A stretch of DNA of 64,000 bases from Viola odorata (taxonomy: Eukaryota > Streptophyta > Magnoliopsida > Malpighiales > Violaceae): positions 51,558,327 to 51,622,326 of the forward strand of contig OY829539.1 in NCBI GenBank assembly GCA_963691705.1, given 5' to 3'. The number at the start of each line of letters is the position of its first letter. Position 1 is the first letter of the stretch. The notes under the pieces were generated by a model. The model did no database searches and was not told where the DNA came from. It saw only the letters and a program-made list of their open reading frames with translations. The translations under genes were made by a program, and so were the position numbers. Shown here in pieces: positions 38,154 to 48,594 of this stretch.

Positions 38154-38829
38154 TATACCTGTTAATTAGACGGACTGGATCGGGCTCAAGTCAAAATTTG
38201 CTAAGCTCTCTAAAAATTGAGGCAGATCGAGCCGGACTGAGCCTTAAGAGAGTCAATTTTTATATGACCAAAACTCGACCCTCTTAATAAACCCGCGGAC
38301 CTCACGGCCGACCCAACTTTTAATTTTTTGAACTGAAAAAGTAAAACCGGGTCATAACCACACATAAGACCTGAATTACATGTCACGATACACTATGGTT
38401 ATAGACTCCTATTTGTTAATCCAAACAGAACATAAGCAAACTTTCATGAGTACACTACCCATTAAAAGCAAAACCCAAACATGAAATTTGATTAAAGCAA
38501 GTTTAACCATAGACCAAAACACCTAAATTCACAAATTATTATTCTGGACAAGTGGAGCAAGAATAATCAGAATAATTTCCCATAACCATAGACCAAAACA
38601 CCTAAACCCACCGAAGGCGACGCACCCATCGGCTCTACCTCCTGCGAATAAACAAGTTCATAATCAATAATTATTGGTAAGGGGACGTTTAGATACGAGC
38701 TTAAAATTTGAGAGCCTAGATCTGACCTTTTTTATATTATTAGGTCAGTCCGGCTCGGGCCGAATTTGAAATTTAGCTGCCCTAACTCATCCATTTCTTG
38801 TAGGCCAGCTCGTCCAATTAGCAAGTCTA
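38154..38829. mobile_element. 676-bp non-autonomous hAT-like element
   Basis: Imperfect inverted ends: TATACCTGTTAATTAGACGG on the left and, complemented, TAGACTTGCTAATTGGACGA on the right. The flanks TTGGTGAC (38146-38153) and TCGGTGAC (38830-38837) match at 7 of 8 bases, as expected for an old 8-bp target duplication. The interior is rich in 'cgggctcaa' and 'cgagccggactgagcc' phrases and has a 22-base direct repeat, 'aaccatagaccaaaacacct', near 38506 and 38583. Non-coding. Confidence 0.75.
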
Positions 38830-39373
38830 TCGGTGACATTCATTAATTAAATTCTATTCTTTGTTTTTCATATTATTATTAAAAATGTCTATGTCAATTT
38901 GAAGTTATTTTTCTAAATTTTCTGTTTCATAAATAATTTTAAATCAGAACTGAAGGTTAAATTGAGTCATATGAGAAAAACTCAAATGATTATTTAAAAT
39001 TTTGTAAACGTTAAAACGTGGGAATCTACTGTTATACTTAAACCTAGAAAAAAAGAAAAAAAGTATATAGGAAAATTTTAAATAATGTTATACTTGTGAC
39101 AAATATTTTTTTGAAAAAAAAAACGAATAGGATTTCCAGAAAATAAAAATTGAGAAAATGCATAAAATTAAGAATTCAAATATTTTTCTACGTTTTAATT
39201 ACTGTCCAAACTTTGGTTACTTATCTCACTAATTCATATTTGTATATTTTCATAGGTTTCATCATTGTTTTATTTGACCTTGGTCTAAATCTATTTTAAT
39301 TATTGATCATTTGTTTGGAGACCTTTTAACTTTTGCCACGTCATTAGATTTTGGAGTATATGTTTGCTAATTA

Positions 39374-39632
39374 CTCCCTCTGGTGCACAATAAATGACTT
39401 TTTTTTACGTATTTTTATTGTTCATAATATTTGTCATTTTATTTTTTCCGAATCATATATTTTGTGCAAATGACAACTTTTTTTATGCATGCAACCCAAT
39501 TTGATGATTGTGTGATAATTTGAGTGAAAATTATGAGTAAAAATTAAACAATGTGAAATAAAATTAGATAAAAAATTATTGTTGTACGGATTTTTATTAT
39601 CCCAAAACGTCATTTATTTTGCCCCAAAAGAG
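39374..39632. mobile_element. Stowaway-like MITE, copy B
   Basis: 259 bp between TA dinucleotides (39372-39373 and 39633-39634). Inverted ends: ctccctctggtgcacaataa on the left and, complemented, ctcttttggggcaaaataaa on the right. It lies in the opposite orientation to the copy at 8865-9123. Non-coding. Confidence 0.78.
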
Positions 39633-39634
39633 TA

Positions 39635-40923
39635 TTTTTTTTTCTCGTTATTGGACAAGCTTAGTTTAAGCTATCTCATCCATCAAAGCCTTAAGAAGAT
39701 AAGTTTTATTATTAATTTTGGAAAAAAAGTATTAATATGTCTTTTCTATCATATGATACATTATTGTGAATAAAAAGGTCTGAAAGTGGAGGACCCTAAC
39801 CAGCATTACATATACTATCGATAATGTAAACATAATCATGATGGATCAGCTAACTAATAAAATAGTTATTTATAACACGACGATAATTATTTATTTTTAA
39901 TTATTTTGTATGTTTCTGGCAAAAAGTAAAAGTACTGTCTTTCAATAAATGATATTGTCCGTTTTGAGCACAATTTTTACAAGAAATCTCGTTTTTTATA
40001 TTTGATATTTATTTCTCTTTTCTTTTATTTGGATTGTAGACGGAGACATTTGATGAAACAAGAAACTGGACCAGAGCTTACCAAACATACCAATTTGATG
40101 AAAATATATTTGATATTATTTCTTCTTATTATAAGGGTGTTGGATGTATTGAGGGCAAAGGACAGGGAGGTTAGGAGGAGAGAATATATGTGGTATCCAT
40201 AGCATTTAAGGAATGAAAATGATAACATAGCAGGCTGAGCTCCATAAGATTTCAGAATTTCTCACCTTCTATCATTCTCTTGGTGTCTCTATTTCTAGAA
40301 ACTTGGAAACATTGACCTGTTTCATCATTAGGTTTTGTACATGAAGCATGTGCACACCTCTAATTAACCTGTTTGTTCAATTACTCGCACTTATTATATT
40401 ATATAATATATATTTGTCAAGAAAAGGGGGAAAAAACAACTCAAAATTAATATTATTGTTTATTAGTTTCTTGGTCCATTGAAGGAGCCGAGGAGGTATG
40501 GGCTCTAATGCTAATAGGTGTTTTAAATTTTTTAAATAAATATATTTTTCATCTATAATCAACCAAGAATATTTTATTGTACTCAGACAACGCTGACAAA
40601 TTAACGATGGGCTTCAAATATAAGCCCAAAATGCAGTCTGCGACCTCCTGATGGGCTTGAGTAGCATGGCGCTTTGGCCCATGAAACTATCTTTTATATG
40701 GTCCAATTCAGGCCCTAGTTCTACAGTTCTACTGTTGCCTAAATAATAAAAGTGTACTTAAAGACTAATTTTTAGATTTCAGCTCAATGAAAGAAGGGTG
40801 CTAGTAAGAAATAAAACCAAAAAAAAAGTTAGCTGCTGTTGGATGATAGGGTATGGTAACACCATGTACTGAAGATTAACATATTAAAAGTCAAAGTTTA
40901 GTTGCAATATCATATTACAAAAA
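39635..40923. other. AT-rich intergenic sequence, no gene seen
   Basis: The 40600-40730 patch has several GGGCTT/GGCCC phrases but no supporting gene model. Short frames near 40000-40230 on both strands are unsupported. Confidence 0.4.
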
Positions 40924-41871
40924 GAGGTAATTTTATTTATCCCATTTGAATTTTTGGTCAAATTTAAATACTCTCTAAATAAAATAAAAATCAATTTTAA
41001 TACACGAACTTTGCCGAAAATGCAACCTCCCCTCCATCAAATTTTGCATCCAAATTGACAGAAAAAAATCAAAAACAAAAAAATAGGAAATTAATTTCTA
41101 AAAATAAGGAAAAAACCATAAACTCTTAAAAAAAAAAAATTGCGAATTTTTTTTAAAGAATATAAAATTTTACAAAATAGGAAATTATTTTTTAAAAAAA
41201 CCAAAAGAAATGGAAAAGAACAAAAAGACATCCAGAAAATAAATTTTTTTTTAAAAAAAGTGATACAAGTGTTAAAGAATTATAGGAAATTTTGTTTAAA
41301 AATAAAAATGAAAAAGAATATTTTTTATTTAATTTTTACAACCTCTCCCCTCTCTCACAAAAAACAAAGAAATCCTTCGGGGACGGATAATTAAACAAAT
41401 AAAATTCAAGATGTAACTGTATTTATCTTTTTTTCTGGATGAACTATGGATGAATAAAGGCTTGAGGTTACACATGCAAATGAAGGAGGATGGGAAGAAA
41501 AAAATGTTTCTCCTTAGAACATAACTTTATTTTTATATTCCTTTAAACAAGCATGTCATTTATTTGAAATTTTCTGATTCTTAGAAATTTCTTTTCTATT
41601 TTTGAAATCCTTTTAAAATTTTATATCATTTTGTGGAAAATTTCCTATTTCATAAATTTATTTGTTGGTTTTTGGATTTTTTCTAGATGTTATGTCTTTT
41701 TTTGTAAGGTTTATTTGTTATTTTTTTGTCAATTTGGATGGTAAACTGGACGGAAGGGGGAAATTACAATTCTCGTAAAGCTCGTGAACTAAAACCAATT
41801 TTTTATTTTATTTAAGGGTATTTGACTTTGACCGAAAATTCGAGAGATTAAATGAAATTACCCTATCTTTT
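40924..41871. mobile_element. Foldback element with about 140-bp inverted arms
   Basis: The left arm (GAGGTAATTTTATTTA at 40924 through 'catccaaattgaca' near 41060) is matched by the complement of the right arm (about 41735-41871, GGTAATTTCATTTAATC at its outer end). Both arms share 'ttggtcaaa', 'aaataaaataaaaa' and 'catccaaattgac' in the same order. The interior is low-complexity A-rich sequence. No coding capacity and no certain target duplication. Confidence 0.65.
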
Positions 41872-42497
41872 AAATATCAATCATTAGGTTAAGATTAATC
41901 ATAGAAAATATAGTGTTTTCAACAATTTAAATAATTAGAGTGCTAAATAACTCACATCAAAGAAAAAATAATTGTAACATTAAACATACTTAAAACAAAA
42001 CATGTAAATGAAGTCAGCAATATTTAACATTTTGCTAAATTGACTTGACTATGGTTCATAGTCACAGTGACTGTGCATTGCGATGCGGTGCCGGTGAACG
42101 GGTGAAGTGAACATCATTTTCAAAGTTTGTAATAGGTAGCAGCTGCAGTCCACTTCCACTCCACCGAGGTGCGTACGTCAATTACCAGTGGAAAAGATAC
42201 GGTGGTGGTCCACTCCAACGTCTAATTTCTTTTGATTTGAGAAGTTTGAGTGGGCAACTTTCTTACGAGTCATGGCTGTCTGTCACCGTTCTTATTATTC
42301 AATTGTTTTATTTGGGAGTATGTGGAATACTTTTTTATTTTATTTCATATGAGAAAAAAAACAATGGCCTGCGTAAGTTTTGGAAAAGAAACACTCGAAC
42401 TATCTGGATGAATCTTTACAGCAGAAAAAAATACTAAAAGTAAAGTGTACTAATTGAAAAAACCATCAGCAACGTAATTAATTTCGCGAAAAATATA
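41872..42497. other. AT-rich intergenic sequence, no gene seen
   Basis: Includes a small GC-richer patch at 42060-42210. No element ends or gene were found. Confidence 0.35.
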
Positions 42498-42705
42498 AAA
42501 CATATAGACTTCCTAGTGAAAGCTCCAAAATGTTACCCATAGCATTCAGAAACATTATACTAACATAACTTGCTTCTTTTTAAAGTCACTCTAAGTATTT
42601 TAAACATATAGACTTCCTAGCGAAAGCTCCAAAATGTTACCGATAGCATTCAGAGACATTATACTAACATAACTTGCTTCTTTTTAAAGTCACTCTAAGT
42701 ATTTT
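42498..42705. repeat. 104-bp tandem duplication
   Basis: Two head-to-tail copies (42498-42601 and 42602-42705) share 'aaacatatagacttcctag' and 'cattatactaacataacttg'. They differ at about three positions (tagtgaa/tagcgaa, acccat/accgat, agaaac/agagac). The near identity means a recent duplication. Function unknown. Confidence 0.95.
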
Positions 42706-43395
42706 CTTTGAATATTATCGAATTTATAAAAAAAAATAACTCTTTTAACATTATTTTATTTTATTTTTAATACTCAAATTCAAAATTTTATTTAATGGTA
42801 AAAAAATCATTTACCACTCTACCAAATTGGTAAAGCCTACAATAGAACACCAACGGTAACAAAAAGCCACGAGGGCCAATAAATTTTGTCAGGATCCCAA
42901 GGCCCAATCTTCCAAACGATTGAGAATGCTGGAGATGAGACGATATGCGTATACCTTAGGCAGGAGCAACAATTGAAGAGGGACTGCCAGATATGGCCAG
43001 TACAGATGATAACTTTTTTTTTTGTTTTTTATTTCCAGCAGGGATCAGTACAAAATACAACATGGTACCCAGAATGGGTCTAAGCTTTTCATGAACACAA
43101 AAATTGACCCACCACCATGCACAAATATATGGTACTAAGTACTACTAACATAGGCAAACTCTTGAATTGCAGAAATATGGCACTGCTTCATACTAACTTA
43201 ACCACCTTCACCAACTGTAGCAGCTTCTCTAACAGAAGAACCCAAAAGAAAAACAAGGGGGAGAGAAACAATAACATAAAAACACTCTTATAATAGGATG
43301 AGGGGAGGTGATTAACGCAAAAGTGAGATCAACACAGAACCATAGAATTCTTCTCACACCACCACCACCACCCAAATCTTCCGCAGCAATAATCA
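42706..43395 (-). other. DRB2 3' flank and probable 3' UTR
   Basis: Lies directly downstream of the DRB2 stop on the gene strand. A CCA/CAC-rich run is near 43359-43372. No separate gene is supported. Confidence 0.45.
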
Positions 43396-46300
43396 TCAGA
43401 TTTTAAGCTGTTGTAAGCTCTGTACTGTCTCAGGTTCTTGTGACTTGCTGTCTACAGTTGTACTCACCTTTTCTTCCACTTGAGTTGGTGATTTGTCATC
43501 TGATATAGCAGGAGAAGTAGTATTCGGAGGATCTTCTTTTGTAATCTCTACAACATCTTTTTGAACAACAGGAGTATCTTTTTGAGATGTCAAAGGATCT
43601 TCTTTTCGAACTGCCAGTGGAGCAGCAAACACGGGCATAGCCTGCCTAATAGTTACAGGTGGGGCAATTCGTACGGGTGATGCCCGCTTCACCTGAGGAG
43701 GGAGATGTGCAGATGGTGGTGGGACCGGAGGTGCAGAAAAAACTGGCACTGCAGTTCTTATCGTCACTGGAGGAGCTATGCCCCGACAAGGTGTGCCATA
43801 TTGTCGGATAGGGACATAAGGAGCTGCCCCAGCTGCAGGGAATTTGACAGGGCGTGCTGACCAGAGATCCAGTGGAGGTGTATGTCGCGGTGGTGGGGGA
43901 ACTGTTCTGTCACTTGTTGATGTCGGCCTGACTGGCAAAGGTCTATCACTTGTCAAGAGTGACGTATTTCTATTTCGAGCTGTCTTTGGGCAAATTAAGG
44001 GTAGGATTCTAGAAGTAGTAACACGGGGAGGCTGAGGACTTATCGGCCTCGGGCTCTGAATCGGAAACTTCTTCGGGAAAGGTATTGGGGTGTTGGGGGA
44101 ATTTGCCGTTGCAACTTTTTCCTTCTGACGAAAATTCAACAGGGCTCGAGCTATTTTGATCTGTTCTAGCTCATCACTGCTCTCTGGTTCAGATGAAGAA
44201 CTTGCATCTTCCTTTGCCACTGCCAGAAAGAAAACATAATAGTTTACATGCTAAGCAATGTTCACCTGAAGAGGCTAGTGTGGCTAAAACATAACTTAAG
44301 GCTGCTAAAGGCTATGGCCTGAAGAACTGTGAAACTGTCAATTACACACTAAATGCTTCTTTTTTATTGTTTCCTTAACTTAGTTTATCAGGTGTGATAA
44401 GCACAAACCTTCAGAAATCGTAGCCAAAAGACTTGTCAAAATAGACATTGCCTACTATCTCAAACAAAGGTCTGCTTTAGATGAGTTAAAAAGAGCTGTT
44501 CAGTCTGCAATGCTTGCCTAAAAGTAGACATACTATATTCCTTATTTATTATACGCATCCTTTGATGTAGAAGGTACTACTTAACCACCATTTGGGAACG
44601 TTGTTGACTGTCTATGTGGTAGCTTAAATTCATTTATTGCAGTTATTCAAACTACAAACTAGCAAATGCTCAAGAAATCAAACTTAAACATAAACTCACA
44701 TTGTTTAAGAGATGACCATGCTGACATTGCTGCATTCTTCTCTGCTTGTTTCTTATTCTTGGCGGGTTCACCAGTGAATATAATTCCAGCCAATTCAACT
44801 GTCCCAGTAAAAACAGGTAGATGTCCAAGTCCAGATCTGTATGTTGTATACTGAGGCAATGGTGCACTGACTCTTTGTGCAATTTCCTGTAGAAGGTTCT
44901 TGTATACCCCAGTTTCATCCTGATAAACAAAAAGAAATTGTTATCAAACAGCAAAGTGGAGAAAACCCAGCAATATTAACTAACATTCAGAAAGATAATA
45001 TGTGGCACACAAGCGTACAAATAGAACTTCCTGAACACTTCCCCGACAATACCCTACAGTCACTTAAATTTTCTCAAAGGAATAAATAGAAAGCAAGGAC
45101 AAACGTGCATCAAGAAGAAAACATGGACAAAAAACATGAAACCATATGTGATGTATGATTGGTTTATCACTTCATAGAAGTATAATTTCGTAGAAAGACT
45201 GAAGAAGAGTGCCTGAACCACTTTTGACACGATGCAAAAAGTCAAACCACGAGTAAAAACCAAAAGCCCTATTAGACTTCCATCCGGCATTGTGGACTGC
45301 TTTATCAGTAGGAACACCATAGGATTCACATCAATTAATGACAAAGACAAGATGACAAGTTAAGCAGGAAAGCAGAGTGAACGCCGTAAAAATGAAGATT
45401 GGAAAATTAGCAAATGGTAAACTAAAAGCCAAGCCAAGGACTTCTGATATGGCTCAAATCAAATTTCAGTCTCTCTGCAGGCAATGCACTTCTGTTGGTT
45501 CACAATAGAACTTGAATAACCAACTTCCCTATTCAAATAACTGTCAGCTGATCAAACTAACAACTGTGGTGGCACATTAAAGCTTTAGATCCACCTGGTT
45601 AGAGCAATCCATAATTGTTTTCCAAGTCATATCAGCACTCAAAATTTATAGTTCTGGTCATGTAGTTAATTTTGTTAAATACGAACTTAGTAAGCTACTT
45701 CCTATCATATAGCAAGTAGCAGAGTCTCAAAGAAGAGCAACTCTTAAATGTCATCTGCTAACCATAGAGAAATTCAGTTGCAGCACAGGAATCCAAGAAA
45801 ACATATAAGGCTGCTTGCCTGCTAGAATGAAAGCTAAACTAGGGTGGGCTACTTAAAGTAGGAAGCAAGATTTCCTCATCCAAACAATAAAAACAATTCA
45901 CATTATAACACAAATCAGTTGTCAGCTGGTTGAGTGCATGTTATTTGAGTACTTGCATTTAGCCATGAAGGTTTCTGATTCTATAAGACCACCAAATAAA
46001 CTTCAGTACAATCACTGAAATATGAAGTTAAATCTTCATCCATGAAATATTAATTCCGAGATATGAGTTTCCCTTACATCACTTCCTTCAATCAAGATCA
46101 CAACAAAATTTATTTCTCAGGAAAAAACTAAATTTATAATGCTAACTAATACAATTAGAACAAGGTAAAAACCACTCATCCTCGATCCAATTATAACCTA
46201 CGAACATTCTGCTCACACTTTGAATAGGAGGAACTAAAGAGTGGCACCAATTGTGTATTGCATGGCATAGTGTCCATTAGACCCCTAATATCTAGTTCCA

Positions 46301-47487
46301 TCCTTTCCTTCCATTTTTTCAAGCAACCAAGCAGAGTCAACATAGGGAGAGAAGACCAGAATCAGTTAGATAACCCTTTTTTTTTTCCTGCACAATGAAA
46401 ATGACTCAAATAACACGGAAATGTAAAACCAAATTGCGTGGTGGTGTTTAGGAGTCCTAGTTTAATACCATCACTACCAGCATTAAAGCAAAGGATGTCA
46501 ACAAAAAAAAAAAAAAAGCGAGAGAGAGAGAAACTTCGAGGGTTCCCACTGTTAATTTCCTTACTAATTGAATCATTTAATGCCTCCCAGCTAAAAGTCA
46601 AGAAAAGAATCTTTTAACTAAAAAAATTAATCCCACCGCAACCACATTACCGTGCAAGGGTATTCCCGTCATTTCAATACACCCACCCACCGTTCCCCAC
46701 TCCTCCAGTTCAAACCCGCCGGCGATCACCAGAGAGTGACACGAAGACTAAATGGAAAAGGATAGGGTGCGCAGGATTAAGAGGCGTGTCGGGGTGGTGC
46801 ATGATAGCACAATCAGTTAACTAGACAGCACGGCAAAGACTGAACAAGTAGATGGAAACACCACAAGGGCATTTTGGTCATTTTAGGAGACTTAACACAT
46901 CATCTACAACCGAAACACACTCCTACTTTTATGCTGGTAAATTCGCCGGCGCAGCAGGGAGTGGAAAATGTGCGCGCAGGATAAGCCGATCGTACGTCAC
47001 TTGCCCCATTTGTATCGTTTTTAACGAAGAAAAAGGAAAGACACTAAGCACCCGGCGCACGTTAGCAGAATGTAAAAAAAGAGGAACAAAAAAAGCACAC
47101 AACGGAATTACAGTTGTAACACTGATAAAAGTGGGACAATCGAAGAGGAGCAGGACCAGAACAGAGTGAAAAGAATAAAATTGGTGAGAAGAAGAGTGAG
47201 TTAAGTAAGGGATGGAGACGGGGCGAGTGAAGAAGACTGACCAGAATGCGGGCTGCGAGGGAATGGGAGGGGCCGCGGTGGGAGAGGGAGGAGAGGGCGA
47301 CTTCGGCGGCGGAGTGTTCGGCTTGGCGGAGGGTGGAGCAGTAGTGAGGGGACTCGAAGATCTCGCCGTTGAAGTTGACGGTGGCTTTGAAGCGAGGGGC
47401 GTGGTCAGGTCCTTCCCTTATGCAAGTGTAGGAGGGAAGATTGAAGCAGCTCCTCTGCGCCAGCTCCTGTAGCTGGTTCTTGTACAT
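43396..47487 (-). CDS. DRB2: Double-stranded-RNA-binding protein, DRB2 orthologue
   Basis: DRB2 is a small plant protein with two dsRNA-binding domains that influences miRNA production and translational repression in partnership or competition with DRB1/DCL1. Exons 47487-47242, 44919-44700 and 44219-43396 give 429 residues; Arabidopsis DRB2 has 434. The start MYKNQLQELAQRSCFNLPSY is the family start. dsRBD1 spans about 1-70 and dsRBD2 about 87-153, each ending in the KKQAEKNAA-type or RQAEHSAAE-type basic helix. The tail after about 155 is Pro-rich, probably disordered, and contains two copies of an APPVTIR-x-A-x-PVF motif (about 302-320 and 339-357). It ends LQQLKI. Intron 1 is 2.3 kb, intron 2 is 480 bases, and both are GT-AG. 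DRB2 rather than DRB3/5 is chosen from the tail and the gene order. Confidence 0.96.
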
Positions 47488-48332
47488 TTCGCCTTCGCCC
47501 CTTTCTCTTTCTCCCTCTCTCTCTAGATCCCTCTCAATCACTACCAAATTCTTGAAATTCCACTGTGTTATCGAGTGTTTAGGTCTAGTTCGGGTCTGGT
47601 CACGGAATGGAGCATCCGATCGAGCGGGTTCCGGCGAGATCAAAGGGTTTAGGGTTTGACAGTGAGAAGTGTGAGAGATGAGATTTGAAGGAGAGAGGGT
47701 TAATGAGTAAATTTGGTTTTTGTTTTTGTTTTGGAGAGAGAGAGAGAGAGAGAGTAAATGAAAATAAAATAAGTGCGGAATTTAATAAAGGTTTATCTTT
47801 TGGGGTCAACTGAACGTTAGGCTGCATGGATGTGATCTTTTTATCTAGATTTTCTAATGCTATTCTTCCCCGTCATTTCTTTTTCTTTCCTTTTTTTTTC
47901 TAGCTTTGAAAAAATTAATTTCATTCGAGCTTTATCAATTTTATAAAATAAAAAAATTCTCTCATTCACAAAACTTAAATTTCAGATTTTAATTAAGAGT
48001 GTATAAATTTCTTACCATATGAAATACAGACATGGATATCTACACAACAACACGAAAAATTATAAAACTCAAAATATTGATATATATATCACAATAATAA
48101 TAAAAAAAAAAAAAGTGAGTATATCTTTAAATACATTGCAATTAAAACGTTAATTTTAAATTAATTTTAGTTTTATAAATACTTTTAGCAATTATAGTTA
48201 ACGTTAACGCTTCTTTGACATAAATAATCGCTTCGAAATATGATAAAAAAAAATTGGATGATGAAAAACGGTGAATCAGACACGTATCGAGTGAATATCC
48301 ATTATATATTAGTGTCGAAAATGAATCTAATA
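47488..48332 (-). promoter_or_regulatory. DRB2 5' leader and promoter region
   Basis: A pyrimidine-rich leader on the gene strand with a perfect (TC)10 microsatellite (GA on the plus strand, 47734-47754) about 250 bases before the ATG, plus a second CT-rich patch at 47497-47530. AT-rich sequence follows beyond 47860. Confidence 0.5.
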
Positions 48333-48592
48333 TTCCCTCTGTCCCTCAATGAATGTCTTCCTCGCATCCCAATATTCAGTAGGGAACGCATATCGAGGAG
48401 GCCGGATGAGGTACTATTTGACCCCAAAAAAATCCGATTTTTTTTTTGAACGTACGTTAATCCTTAACGTACTTCCCAGAAAAAATTAGGGGCAAAATTG
48501 TCTCAAATAGGTCGTCTGCCGGCCGTTTTAAGATACGTGCCGAAACAGTAAAAGCAAAAGCTAAAACGACAATCATTGAGGGACGGAGGGAG
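48333..48592. mobile_element. Stowaway-like MITE, second subfamily
   Basis: 260 bp between TA dinucleotides (48331-48332 and 48593-48594). Inverted ends: ttccctctgtccctcaatga on the left and, complemented, ctccctccgtccctcaatga on the right. The centre carries 'gaacgtacgttaatcc' and 'attaggggcaaaattgtctc'. The latter phrase recurs at 62200, linking it to the decayed copy there. Confidence 0.78.
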
Positions 48593-48594
48593 TA

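Noticed and set aside
40002..40228. Overlapping short frames on both strands
   Set aside because: AT-rich, no similarity, no promoter or splice context.
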